A stretch of 64,000 bases of DNA, taken from assembly GCA_914767715.1 (NCBI GenBank), contig OU612071.1:9967493-10031492 (forward strand). Direction: 5' to 3'. This DNA is from Membranipora membranacea (Eukaryota; Bryozoa; Gymnolaemata; Cheilostomatida; Membraniporidae). The notes beneath the pieces were generated by a model that saw only the letters and a program-made list of their open reading frames with translations, made no database searches and was not told where the DNA came from. The stretch's first letter is position 1, and every line of letters starts with the position of its first letter. Shown piece after piece: positions 1 to 11,641 of this stretch. Both the position numbers and the translations under genes were made by a program.

Positions 1-85
1 TATAACTCCTGGATAGTTTGTATTTTTGTGGTCATCGAATGGTATGCATACATAGCCTCACATGATCTTTAAAATAGAGAAATTT

Positions 86-192
86 TGTAAATGACAGCGT
101 CCCGCCTAAGTTATGTAAATGACAGCGTCCCGCTTTAATTGATTAAATTATATTATATACATATTTATATGTATATATATATATATATGTGT
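86..192. repeat. 20-bp direct repeat followed by TA-rich microsatellite
   Basis: A 20-bp word beginning TGTAAATGACAGCG occurs at 86-105 and again at 114-133, followed from about 145 to 192 by (TA)n sequence that grades into a short TG run. No coding potential is seen here. Confidence 0.8.
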
Positions 193-973
193 GTGCTTTA
201 AATGTTAATGAGGAAGGGTTCGACGGCTCCGTGTCTTTGTGCTTGGAGATGGAGTAAGAGTTCAGGGTAAAAGCCTGGGCAGTGACCAGGGGGGCAGTGA
301 CCAGGTGAAATAGTGCCCAAAATTGCATATGCAGCATACAAATTGAACTGAAGGGGGAGTTGTTTGTTTGGAAAAGGCACTGTAGACCAGTTAAAGTCTT
401 TTGGATAAGATGATTATGGGAAGTGAAAGGGGCTTGCAGTCAAAAGGAGATGCAGATCCTTGCGTTTAAATAACATCTACTTCTTGTTTTGCTTTGATAA
501 ATAGGTCGGCCAAATTCCAGAAGGGATCACAGGCTAAGAGACACCTGAACAAAAAAAAACACCATAAGGAGGTTCTGCTGTCAACCGGACTGCTGCCAGT
601 ACTGCCGTTGGGGGTTATGGATCAACTGAGGTTCCATCAGTCCCAAAGATAAGGCTCTCAAATCCTGCTTGGTAAAAACGTGTTTATAGGAAATCCCTGG
701 ATCCTATATGACTGTTAATTTTTTTGAAATTTGCAAAAAAAGTTCAAGCACAGAAACGCTTGTTTGGCCAGTCTGTAAAACCAAATATCATAATTGTTAT
801 AAATGATTTTCTGGCATGTAAATCTATATTCCATGCCACAGGAGGTTTACACGACCACATCATATAAACAGCTTGTTCACTACAGTCAAAGCCAATGTTG
901 TTGACGAAGTTGACCCTCAGTAATCGGATCTGATAATAAAAATAAACCAAACTAAATAAATAGAAGAGAGAAC

Positions 974-1049
974 TATACTGCCCTCTGCGGAAAAAACTTG
1001 TAAATCTTGAAATTTGTGATAATGAGATTTACCTTCAGAGGGCAGTATA
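974..1049. mobile_element. 76-bp hairpin MITE, Tc1/mariner-like ends
   Basis: TATACTGCCCTCTG at 974-987 is repeated as its exact reverse complement at 1036-1049. Both outer ends read TA, as expected for a TA target-site duplication. A second, inner inverted pair (GTAAATCT and AGATTTAC) makes the whole unit a hairpin. It is far too short to encode a transposase. Assignment to Tc1/mariner rests only on the TA flanks. Confidence 0.6.
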
Positions 1050-3333
1050 CTGGAGAACACCAGACTACTTCTTGAAACTTAGGTAGTCGGCACACTATAG
1101 AAATTGCGGGAACTCTACACAAAATACTTACAATTCCCTAACCGCCTAATCAATTTTGTAATCTATTCTTCAACCCAAATTTTTTTAATACCTTTGTTCC
1201 AAACTAGTTAGGAATGTTTATCTACTCCTGGGTGTTGCTGGATATGATTGATTGGATATTGTGTTGCGCTATCTAAATTAGAGTGTCTAGACATGCCAAG
1301 GATTTTTGCCTCCCCTACCATTTATCCTAAACCACAGTCCTGTATATCGACGAGTGGTTGAAAGTGACGGTAAGTTGAGCTTTTGATTTTAATATCATAT
1401 CTGGCAAAGTATTTGTAGTTTTGATCTTCGCTTGTTGTAAACAGACCCTAAACATTCATTTTTTGGCCATGCAGTAGGAGTGTTAAAGTTTTAATTTAGC
1501 ATTTTGAAGTAAAATAATTTGTCAGAAGCCACCATTTTGCAAAGGTTATTGAACCTCGTTTATCTATGCCTACACTATGTTGTCATGGTAACTTCTTGAG
1601 TTTTGCCATCGAATAAATCATGAAGACATGAATTCACTTTTCCGCTGGTAAAAATATGCTAGCTTTTCATTATAGTGGAAAGAAGAGATTGTTGCCAGCA
1701 GTTTTGGTCAGGAAAAATAGGCTAGTTGTTCGTCTATCAAATATTACTTTAGGTGTAAATGCTTGATATTGTATTTGGCCCTAACAAGGCATTATTTTCA
1801 TACACACCTACTTTGAAGATAATATAATCAACTGCAAGTAATATTAACCTGTTGCAACAAAGCCTGTGGCAGTTATTGTCACTAGTAATAAAATTGCTGT
1901 TTGTCAGGGTTGACAATGATTGGCACTGATTTGCCCGTTTGGAAGTGCTTTTATAGTGACGACTAGGTTTCCAAGTCATTAACCACTGACAGCCTTAACC
2001 CAGTGTGAAGCAGATCGCTACATGGCCGGAGCTGCAGTGATTGGTGACAGCATCCTCCTGTATAGATTTATCATACAAGGGGGTTATTTTATCTTCATGC
2101 ACAATGTTGTTGTACATACAGAAGACCTCTATTACTGTGACTCCTGATCCGAAGGGACTTTGTAATCAGTCAAAGTCAAAACTTCTTGTCAACATGCAGG
2201 CCATCCTACTGCTGAGCCAAACTGACTGACTTGACACTAGTTGCCTTTTTAATGCCTATAACTATAAATTCCAATAAAGCCTAATTGGACATATTGGATT
2301 GACAGGGATGCCTTAAAAATCAATCTAATGAGTGACAAAAGTTACGCAAAGATTTGTTGTTCCTAACATGGCTTCCCAAAAGTTTCCCTGAATCGGTCAG
2401 CACCTTTAGTGTGGCGATTTCCAAGTGCAATGACTTGAGCGTTGGGTGTGTTGAACTGAATTCGGCAGCAATCTTATGTTGCATTATGGTAATGATACCC
2501 TCAGAGGTATAAAACAATCACAAATGCGGAAAATATATGTCTTATATAATGTGGATATTTTGCAGGCCTGTGCAAAACCTTTGACGAAGCAAATAATGAT
2601 AGTGTGAATTTAAAGACTATAAGAGAAAATCTCAAATAAATCATTGGTTTTTCCCCAATTCCACCACGTGAAAAAATTTTCATGCCCACAAACAAAGGCG
2701 TGTTCATGGAATTAAGGGTGTTAATTGAAAGAAGTTAAGAATTCCTGTCTCGTACAATCACTTGAAGAATTAATTATGAATAAAGTGCCTGCAGAATCTT
2801 TACACTATAGCTTGCATGTCTTTGAAGCCCGACCACTGTATTCTGTTGTCACTTCTAATGTTACGGGGACATGATCTTATTAAGGCCCTGGCAACCTGAA
2901 TGGAAATTTATCATTGGGAGAGCAGACCATTTTATTTGCGCTAAGGTCACCACCTTTTGTTTCAGGTATCTAAAAATAATGGAATGTAAATGTGAATTTG
3001 GGCTGAACTTACACAAACAATCACAATGTTTTGTTACCAATTAATCATGCCCAGTGAATGCCAGGGTGGATCACTATTCTAGGGGAGGCAAAAGTCTGGG
3101 GCGAGTACAAAACATCATCAGGAGGGGGGGGGGGGTTGTTAATTCCAACCTAAGCAATTTAAGGCATTTAATTAGCAAATGGAAAACCCAGAGGAGCTGA
3201 TTCTGACATAGATCATCCAATTATAACGTTTTAGTCCACTGTATTCATCTTTCTGGGGAAGGCAGTGCATCCCTGCCACCCCTAGAACTACGGGCCTGCT
3301 GTTAGACGTATATAAGCAGGGTCAGTGTATAAG
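1050..3333. other. no gene seen
   Basis: AT-rich sequence with no splice-consistent open frame that I could support. A run of ten or more G lies near 3124-3134. Confidence 0.5.
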
Positions 3334-3533
3334 GTCAATTACAAATCTTCTTGGAAAAGATCAAAGATGATGCTTATCAAGCTATCTATTGTCGTATTGG
3401 GCTCTTCTTCCTAGCAGAAGGTTTCGTATATGGTGGGACCGGAGCTCACAAGAGAATCATCTATCCTGGATGGTGGGAGAGAGAGATCTCTGAGAATAAA
3501 GAAGAACTATATGACTCCATTGAGAGGTTATTG
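3334..3533 (+). CDS. internal exon, GABA-B-receptor-like ligand-binding domain (partial gene)
   Basis: An open stretch of about 66 codons lies between an acceptor AG (3332-3333) and a consensus donor GTGAGT (3534), ending in phase 0. It reads IFLEKIKDDAYQAIYCRIGL, then LFFLAEGF, then a RIIYPGWWEREISENKEEL stretch. A basic and Cys-containing beta-strand region followed by an (I/V)xPGW(Y/W) motif, an acidic stretch and a helix (EELYDSIERLL) is the layout of one lobe of the ANF-receptor/periplasmic-binding fold in class C metabotropic GABA-B-type receptors, a family greatly expanded in sponges. The domain call is from recalled family patterns, not a search. No other exons of this receptor were identified with certainty; it may be a lone fragment. 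Confidence 0.5.
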
Positions 3534-3559
3534 GTGAGTGGATATTCTAATTGATCACA

Positions 3560-3665
3560 GCTATTGAATTCCATGTCTGGAAAAGCATTGTTAGCTTTTT
3601 TTTGCCACACAAAGGGCTTGCAAAAATTTCCCGTCCCTAGGAGCATTCTGGCAATGCCAAAAAAA
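3560..3665 (-). repeat. fragment of a dispersed repeat, related to the insert at 40361-40651
   Basis: The reverse complement of this stretch matches 40565-40650 closely (shared words include TTTTTGCAAGCCCTTTG and GGCAA..AAAGCTAA, and CTAGGGAC). One shared family present as a fragment here and as an insertion inside the outer P-like element is the simplest reading. Confidence 0.6.
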
Positions 3666-3887
3666 TATGATAAATGTAAATTGTTACTGTTTGGAATGTT
3701 TTAAAGAAAACAATATCCCAGGCTATATCACTCATGCTAATAGTGTGAGATCTCAAGTTCTCACAGCTCAGGAGATTTCGGATAAAGGGAATGGAGCCAA
3801 GAGGATGGGAGCAGGTGATACCAGACGGTGTCAACCACTTCAAAAAAATGTATATAATTAAACCTTTTTATCAGACGAAGAATCCAA

Positions 3888-4432
3888 ATCCAATCTCCGT
3901 CTCTTTGGAGGGTTCAATCGCAAGCATTTAAATAATGTATATAATTAAACGTTTTTATCAGACAAAGAACCTAAATCTCCGCTTTTTCAAGAGGATGGGC
4001 AAATGCTACCTCCGGTTTTTTGGCCATGCTCACCCGCTGTGATGAACCCCGGTGCGTATAAAAACCGGGGGAACATCAAGGCAGGACAGTTCTGGTTGGA
4101 GAGCCCTTGGAGCATGTTTTTCTGGTATAGTATAGATTGCTTTTCTGGTATCTAACTTAGTTTATTATTCAAGAATAAAAATTGATTTTAATGTCGAAAA
4201 GGTATCTCAACTATGAGTCTTAAGTAAATTGAATTAATACCTACTTGTAACAAAATTATAAAGAACAATGTTGTGGATAGATCTGATTAGGTAAACAAAA
4301 CACTTTTTGTATGGAGTTGCCTTCTTTCCCAACAGGAAGAAGTTAACTCCATACAAAATAAACATAAGCAAAATGAATGAAATAGTAGTGTCTGTTCTGC
4401 TCGGGTATTCGGCCCCAAGTGGGTCGAATATG
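3888..4432 (+). repeat. copy 1 of a ~545-bp direct repeat with a TATA box; possible LTR
   Basis: Nearly the same sequence recurs at 6976-7525. Each copy has a TATAAAAA word (about 4057), a GC-rich start-site-like stretch 20-40 bp downstream and an AATAAA word (about 4173), i.e. the U3-R-polyA order of an LTR. In this copy a block containing TGTATATAATTAAAC is tandemly duplicated at the upstream end (3849 and 3937). Clear TG/CA ends, a primer-binding site and coding sequence between the copies are not seen, so a segmental duplication is also possible. Confidence 0.55.
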
Positions 4433-6567
4433 AGTTGACGTACGTAAGTTGACGAAACAGCCTTTACCTCACAAATCACCAGGTTAAGCCTTGAGAAAAT
4501 TATAGTGTTTGAAATTTATTTTGAGAAGACAAAATTACAACCATGGACAACAAAAATGTTTATAAGTAATGGAAAAACTGAAGTAAATTGAAATAGAGCT
4601 TGTGGGAAATTCTGGTCCAGGAAAATGCTGGGACGGATAAACAAAATATTTATAAGGATACTGGAAAAATATTATTATTGCTATGGAGGAAAAAATTGGT
4701 GGACAAATTGAAAGGAAAATAGGAGGAAAATTATGGAAAATTAAAACCGGGGAGCTCCAGCGGCAACTAATCACTCCATTTGTATGGAATAGGCCTATAG
4801 GGCTAGTTGTCAGAGGCTGCAGACTAATCAATAAATACGCGTACTTAGTTGAGTTAAAATCATTCCTTCATTAAAGATTGTCTGAATCCGGCTCAATCTG
4901 ACAACTGGTCTGACTCTGTACTCTTGGGGGGATTGATTGTCCATGTTATACAAAGAGGATATAAAGGAGGATATAAGGTGGATATTATTATTTTATAGGA
5001 TTTTTTTGGTCAAAAATCAGGCGCTTTCAACTTTCGATTACATGATGAACCTTCAAAACTATTAGCAATATTCCTTTCAGTTAGTTGTTTTGCCTATGTT
5101 TAGAGTTAGGTGCACTAATTTTCTATACAACTTGAAGAATTTTATTTTTGTTGTCCCCAGTATCTTTTTAGATTTGGAGGTAAATAGTTTAAACTAGTGA
5201 AACATTTATACTCCCATGTTCTCGCAAGTTTTTCACCAACGTTGTCTGTGGTTTTGATTTTTACAAACGGAATACAAACAATTATAACTGGTCTCAAAAG
5301 TCAACACGCAATGACATTTTATACAAACCCCTTCGGTAGAATGGGATCATTTAACCACGGGGACGGTAAGTCATGCTAATAATAGGAAGTGACTATTGCT
5401 AAATAAAATTGCGTAATAATGGACATTGATGTACAATGCTATGTGTACTCAGACATCCAAATTATGTTAAAAAGTTACCCAGCAACACACCTGTCACAAG
5501 TGGCGGATGCCTTGAGATATCCCATCGCCATACCTGCCAGTTGGTCAGCTTACAGGCTATCAAGGGGCATAAACTACCAAATACAAATTGTGATATGAAT
5601 ATAAATATTGCTGGTTTCATGATCATTTTTCTATGGATAATTGCGTGTTGACTGATACCAATGTATTTACAAGACAAGGTAAACCATTGGAAATTTGTGT
5701 AGGTGATTTGTCAGGAATAATCTTTCATGTAGGGTTTTGGTTTCCCTTCCACCTGATGGTAGGGCCTAAGTCACTCGCGACTATGATTCAGTTGTAGTGC
5801 AATTACTGTGAGCCTTCCAATATAAAGCAATCAGGGAGGCAAACTGGGCTTTCAAACCTACGTTGGTAGGGTGAGCTTCATGATCACAGGCATTCCAAAC
5901 TTTGAATCTACAAAATATTGATGGTATATTCAATTTGAATTGAGTTCTTCTTACAGGGCCACTCCCAGAGACTGCTGATTTGGGCAACAGTGGATGTTGT
6001 TATGCCGAGAGCGGTGGGGAGTAAGGCTGTAATTTGAATTGTACAGGACCCACAGCAGAATTCTTGGTGGTCAAGGTCATTGGTCAGTGCCATTTGTCTG
6101 TTAGTTGTTTGTTAGTTGAAAAATTTAATTCACCAAAAAGGGTGTAGGGCAAAAAATAAGGATTAGCATTTGGGTTAAAAGATTCATCAGTTTAAATTTG
6201 ATTGGTGAATCAGTAATTTCCAATGGTACCTATCCATTATCCAATGTTGAGAGTATCTTACCATTAGTAATTGAGTGTTTTCTGTAGCAGTAGGTTTAAG
6301 TTATAGTTACCATAGTTAAATTTGTAATTTAGGTTTAAGTTATTAGATAGGAAATAATTATACTCTATCCTTCACCAATTTATAAAAGTCGTCTGGTTAT
6401 CAGTGTCGGTCAGTTAACAACTCCAAGCTATGAAAAAGTAAGTAAACAGTTACTAGTCTAACCAGGTAGTTTATTCAAAGCGCTTTGGCTCAATACTGTA
6501 TTTGTAATCAAAAAGTTGATTGAACGGATCTATCCATAACTTTTATTACATTCATCATTGGGTTAGT
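4433..6567. other. spacer between the direct repeats, no gene seen
   Basis: AT-rich DNA lying between the two 545-bp copies. No reverse-transcriptase, integrase or gag-like reading frame was recognised. Confidence 0.45.
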
Positions 6568-6975
6568 TCATCGGGTTACCATTCCATGCTATTTTCTGTG
6601 GTTTTTCATGGAATGCCTTGCATTCCAGGTCAACTGATTTGTTTTCAGTGATGCGGTGTAGCTGGCCGAGGGGTAATGAGGAAGTGCCAGTACTTAGAGC
6701 TAAGGTTCATACGACACAACGGGCAATGTTGAGCCAACTGTCCTGATGAGCCAGGGGTATAACGTTAATAAAGTTTGTGAAGATTTAGACATTTCTCTCA
6801 CAAGTGTCAAGGGGAAAAATTGCGATTTGCTTAGAATTATTGGGAGTGGGAAGTGACCTGTCATTTTCCCTTTAGTGTCACATTCTTTAGATTAGGTCAC
6901 CTGATAACCATTCCATGCTATTTACTTTGGCTCTCCTTGAAATGTCTGGCATTCCGGGTTAACCGATTTGCTTGT
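6568..6975 (+). repeat. two ~80-bp imperfect direct repeats
   Basis: 6568-6650 and 6892-6975 share ACCATTCCATGCTATTT, a TTTC/CTTGAAATG region and GGCATTCC.GGT.AAC.GATTTG. The second copy abuts the start of the 545-bp repeat at 6976. Confidence 0.6.
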
Positions 6976-7525
6976 ATCCAATCTCCGTTTTTTTGGAGGG
7001 TTCAAACGCAAGCATTTGAATAATGTATATAATTAAACCTTTTTATCAGGCAAAGAACCTAAATCCAATTTCCGCTTTTTCAAGAGGATGGGCAAATGCT
7101 ACCTCCGGTTTTTTGGCCATGCTCACCCGCCGTGATGAACCCCGGTGCATATAAAAACCGGGGGAACATCAAGGCAGGACAGTTCTGGTTGGAGAGCCCT
7201 TGGAGCATGTTTTTCTGGTATAGTATAGATTGCTTTTCTGGTATCTAACTTAGTTTATTATTCAAGAATAAAAATTGATTTTAATGTCGAAAAGGCATCT
7301 CAACTATGAGTCATTAGTAAATTGAATTAATACCTACTTGTAACAAAATTCTAAAACACAATGTTGTGGATAAATTTGATTAGGTAAACAAAACACTTTT
7401 TGCATGGAGTTGCCTTCTTCCCCAACAGGAAGAAGTTAACTCAATACAACATAAACATGAGCAAAATGAATGAAATAGTAGTGTCTTTTCTGCCCGGGTA
7501 TTCGGCCCCAAGTGGGTGGAATATG
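6976..7525 (+). repeat. copy 2 of the ~545-bp direct repeat with a TATA box
   Basis: Partner of 3888-4432. It differs by scattered substitutions and lacks the duplicated upstream block. The TATA word is near 7148. Divergence of a few percent by eye suggests the duplication is not very recent. Confidence 0.55.
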
Positions 7526-7828
7526 CGACAATAGGGCCAGCCAAACATATCAATGTCAGATGAGTGCCTGTTTTTGAGTTTTCCAACTTTGATTCAGTAA
7601 TTACTGCTAATATGACATTAAAGGAAAAGACAGGAAAGGGTTTGAATTGCCAACTTTCCGTTCCATCAGTCTCTGCCGGTCTCACTATCCAATATAGATA
7701 TGGTTTGAAATGATAGATTTCTGGTTGAACACCAAAACATGATACAAGATTCTATTGGGATGTTTTCGAAATCTATAGGACATAAGTTGCATTTAATAAC
7801 TCACTATATTATTATTCTTATACTACAG

Positions 7829-7916
7829 AATAAAATAATTGAGAAACTCATCAGCAGTAAGTATGCTGTTAGTGAAGAGAACAAAGACCCGAATACAGAG
7901 GATTAACCATCATCAG
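7829..7916 (+). CDS. candidate small exon with in-frame stop
   Basis: After an acceptor CTACAG a short frame reads IIEKLISSKY...VSEENKDPNTED then stops (TAA near 7902); a GTGAG donor follows at about 7917. It resembles the exon at 11564 (LVEKLMGSKNVLNEKTEEPD). Phase 0 at the acceptor would fit the phase-0 end of the exon at 3334-3533, but joining them is speculation. It could equally be a decayed exon copy. Confidence 0.3.
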
Positions 7917-8237
7917 GTGAGATTGCAATATAATATTTTGTTTTGTAAATTTCCCAACACTTTGACTGTTGACTACTGGGTTTTGCTGGTTCACTGGCTC
8001 AGTGGCCTAAACTGTTAATTCATTACTAGTCCAGAAGACACCAACAGTTAGCTTTCAGTTTAATTTAACGGCTTGGAGGCAAGAATTTGACAGTGTTTAC
8101 ACATGTAGATAGGTTGTCTAAATACTATGTCATAGTTTCTACACCTCTCAGTTTGCCACTTTTGTTTATGTTGTTTGTTGTGAGTGGTTAGGTTGTTAGT
8201 TTTTTATGTGAGTTTAATTATGGTATATGAACTTGGG

Positions 8238-8310
8238 GTCCCAGCAATGGGCCATGTAACGCCAAGAACCCTAACACGTACGCTGTGTTTCATAGGGTGG
8301 CAATGATGGA
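8238..8310 (+). repeat. dispersed repeat, copy 1 of 3
   Basis: Contains ATGGGCCATGTAACGC, then a CCCTAA.AC region, then TAGGGTGGCA. Related copies lie at 20108-20165 (+) and 12198-12262 (-). Confidence 0.55.
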
Positions 8311-8402
8311 TTGGAATGTGCTGTGGGATGAGAGAACACAACTCCGAGTAGTGAATAGCGGGCTATCTAATTAACGCCATCGACCCATTCTTTTTTTGGG
8401 GA

Positions 8403-8600
8403 TGGTGAGATGGCGCAATTGGTTAGCGCGCTTGCTATTCACTGCCAGGCGATTAGTGCCGCAGGAGTTGTGGGTTCGAGTCCCACTTGAGGAGCTTTCA
8501 TTGTTGATTGTTCCAGCCCCCAGCACCCTCGGCTGTATACCTCTCCTATGAACTTGAGGCCGCAGTGTACATCTAAAAAACAGAAAAACAAGGTTTTGAG
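8403..8600 (+). mobile_element. SINE with tRNA-derived head
   Basis: 8403-8494 has a near-consensus Pol III A box (TGGCGCAATTGGTTAGCG) and B box (GGGTTCGAGTCCC). The T arm GTGGG-loop-CCCAC and the D arm pair perfectly, but the acceptor ends do not pair and the anticodon region is too long, so this is not a functional tRNA. The head is followed by an unrelated body ending in an A-rich tract near 8575-8590. No target duplication was found. Confidence 0.65.
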
Positions 8601-9239
8601 TAAGGTGGATGAAACACTTGACCAAACAAACATAATGGGATGTAAAACATAAACAAGTTTGGGAGAAAATCAGTTTTTTAACTCAAAAATATTGGAGGAG
8701 ATAAGTCCTAGTTATTGCCCATGGAATTCCATTATTTTGCCTTGGAATACCAAAATATTCCAATTTAATCCATTTTAAGCTCAGTGTAAAAGGAATTGGA
8801 GCAAGATTGTAAATGTTACTACAGGGTGAAATGTTATGAGACATGGTACATTATGACTCAAAGTCAATTTAAGTCAGCAAATGTATATCCAGAGAGATGT
8901 GAGTACATCTTAGAAAGAATTTATAAGGCTACAGCCACCAAATTCAATCCAATAGAGGCAATTATAGTGTATATGCTATGAGCTCTTAATCAACCATTGC
9001 TATAAGTATAAGAGTTTGCAGTTCGGTTTGTGAGAGGGCTGAATTGAGAGAAGCTGGCAAAGGAAGAAGCAGCTACTGGAGCTTTAAGGGTAGAACTTTC
9101 AACCACTTGCATTACTCCTTGGTTATAATGAAACCACCACATTCACCACTTGCAGACATAATTCATTCACCTTATAGCTGGCAAAAAAAACCCAGATGCT
9201 ATCAAAATCTTTTGGTAATGTTATTGGTATTGACCTAAT

Positions 9240-9720
9240 CATTTTGTTCTGTCTGATGATCTGAGGCTATGTACTAGGCCACATGACTGCTTCTCAAGAC
9301 TCAAAGTTACCCTCCCCATACCACCTCGTAACAACTCAATAGCCCTCGCAGTCCCTCAAGACTTCATGTAGGCTCTGCACGATATTATATTTGCACAGCT
9401 GCTGTGATTGGTGTTTTTTAGCCTGTCTTGACAAGCCACCCTCCTCCCACCTGGTTTTGAGGACTTGACACAGTGCCTTTTAATAAGAAATAATCCATTG
9501 TGATGGGTACACATCTTTGTGTGGGGTGACCATCCGATAGTGATGGCAACTGGGGTGTAGGGGACGCAATTGGAAATTTCACAGACATGAATTTGATGTA
9601 TATAGCTGAGATTCTAGTATTGATCATTTCTTAGGTAGCAACTCTGCTCCAGCAGCTGTTTCATGTGATTGTGATTCAAAGGCAAACAATGTATTCTAGT
9701 TCAGATAATACACCTGGTTA
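9240..9720. other. no gene seen
   Basis: No splice-consistent frame or repeat recognised. Confidence 0.4.
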
Positions 9721-9779
9721 TCTATTTTTTCCCGCCCAGTGCCTCAGCGGTTGAGGATGGGATATCTACGCACAGTGTT

Positions 9780-10040
9780 AGAAGTGGAAATATGAGGTAG
9801 GGGGATGCCAACCAGGCTGGGGGTCCGGGGGCCGCCTATGCCCCCGGCTGGGTCGTGGGCGGAGTCCCGGCCGCCGGAGCCCTGTGGTGATTACAATTGA
9901 AAATGCATCAAATTTAGCCATATTTTGGAAAACTCATATTGATGTACTTACCAGCTGGTGGTTACCTGGGTTGTGATATAAAGGGGGGATGCATCCCCCT
10001 AGACAAAGTAGGAAGGGGGACACCATCCCCTTACATCTCC
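9780..10040. repeat. GC-rich block with a hairpin and a 16-bp palindrome
   Basis: CCGGGGGC and GCCCCCGG (about 9827-9850) form an 8-bp stem around a 7-nt loop, and GGGGGATGCATCCCCC (near 9984-9999) is a perfect palindrome, with a further AGGGGGACACCATCCCC hairpin after it. The block is strikingly GC-rich for this window and looks like the terminus of a mobile element, but no full element was delimited. Confidence 0.45.
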
Positions 10041-10385
10041 CCTAAATTCTTACATTATCTACGCATAAACATGTCAATGAGACCTTCACACTATCATTCA
10101 ATAGTTGACCAGTTTACCAGGTTTATTAGCCTATTTCTCTGGTCTAAATATTTACAGAATAAGTCAGAGCGGCTAAAAGTCTGAGACCGCGAGAACTATC
10201 AGAGCCAATGTCATTGTATACATTATATCCACTGACTCTAAGTTAAGCTACAAAATATTCTCTGGGCGTTGTTCAACACGGTTGTCAGAGGCAATCAGCC
10301 CCATCTAATTTATATTGTGCGAGCTGATAGAAATTGGTTGGATGCACGTCGTAGTGGTTTTTAAACAAAGCAATATATGTAGTAT

Positions 10386-10462
10386 CTAGGTATATATACA
10401 TTATATATACAGTATATATACAGTGTATATATACATTATGTATACACCGTGTATATTATAAT
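10386..10462. repeat. TATATACA-type microsatellite, self-complementary
   Basis: Runs of TATATATACA, its near complement and GTGTATAT alternate over about 75 bp. Confidence 0.75.
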
Positions 10463-10938
10463 ATCAAGGCTCGAACGGTGATGTTTCAAATCAGAAATTA
10501 CACAACAGGCAAATAATTAGAGTTATCCCCTCCATTTTTTTTAAGTTTAAAATTAAATTTCTCTTTAACTGACAAGCTTAGAGGTGTAAAACTAAGACAT
10601 AATATTGACACAACATATCTTCACATATAAATGCTGCCAAATTGTTGCCCACTTCAGTTATAATGAACTGAACGATAGCTTTTCGTTAATTCAGGACTAT
10701 AACCCTGGATAACTTTCTAACTGGCAGACTGAGAGGTGTAGAAACCGGATATTTGAAATCAGCATACAATTCTGATCTAGAAAAATTTAATTTCATATTG
10801 CCCCCATTTCGTTAAAGTAAACACCTTTTTTGAGCACTTATAGCTAGGTGTCTTCTGGACTATACCATATGCAAATCATTTCATAGGCAACAAGACCTCA
10901 CAAATTCTGCCTTCTATTTGGAGACTTGAAGCACAATT

Positions 10939-11093
10939 ATGACCCATGCTCAGTTTCTTGCAGTTGTACTTGGAGCTTGTCTCTTTACTGAATCATATGG
11001 GATAGTATGTATATATTTAGGAACAGTGAAATTTTGTAATCCTAACATGACTTCACTCAAAAGAACAATTACTGCAGACACAAAGGAAGTCCG
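10939..11093 (+). CDS. candidate first exon, secreted or membrane protein
   Basis: ATG at 10939 opens 51 codons ending in phase 2 at a consensus donor (CCG then GTAAGA). The first ~21 residues MTHAQFLAVVLGACLFTESY have the signal-peptide pattern (polar start, hydrophobic core, small/polar end), followed by two Cys and an N-glycosylation motif (NMT). No family was recognised. The phase does not fit the next candidate exon at 11564, so at least one exon is missing or the two are unrelated. Confidence 0.4.
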
Positions 11094-11563
11094 GTAAGAT
11101 GTTTACAACAATCAGGAAAAGGATAAAGACAACTTGGGCTCTACTCATAATTCGCTGGTAAGTAAAATTTTCTGTAATACTTTATAGCCTATTCGCAACC
11201 TGTTGTAGTGTATCCACCTTAACAAAAAATGGTGCATTGTTCAAATAGGTATCAGATGACGTTCCAGTAACAACCTTTAGAATGCAAGCGTGCTACCTGA
11301 CCAATTTATACAACTCTCGGCTGTAACAAAAATCCAAAATGATAAATTGTTTCCAGCAATCATTCATTAATTGACATATGCTTGTTCAGGATCAGATATG
11401 TTCCCCTAATCAAAGCTATATAGCAGTGGCTGAGGGTGAAGATTTTCCGGTTGAACTGGAAGCCATGATGCATCTCTCAGCAACAACCATACTTCATTGA
11501 TTTTGGCTTTCAGTATGAATATGATTTTTTATATAATCATGCTGTCTCCTTTTACTTTAACAG

Positions 11564-11641
11564 GTTGAATTGGTCGAGAAACTCATGGGCAGCAAGAATG
11601 TTCTAAATGAAAAGACCGAAGAACCAGATACCATCTTCTTT
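11564..11641 (+). CDS. candidate small exon, similar to the one at 7829
   Basis: A good pyrimidine-rich acceptor (TTTACTTTAACAG) is followed by a frame reading LVEKLMGSKNVLNEKTEEPD and ending at GTAAGG. The similarity to 7829 (EKL..SK....E....P.T) at an equal position after the acceptor suggests a duplicated exon. No family assigned. Confidence 0.35.

Noticed and set aside
8371-8633. Minus-strand ORFs over the tRNA-like SINE
   Set aside because: They lie across Pol III boxes and a SINE body and have no recognised domain.
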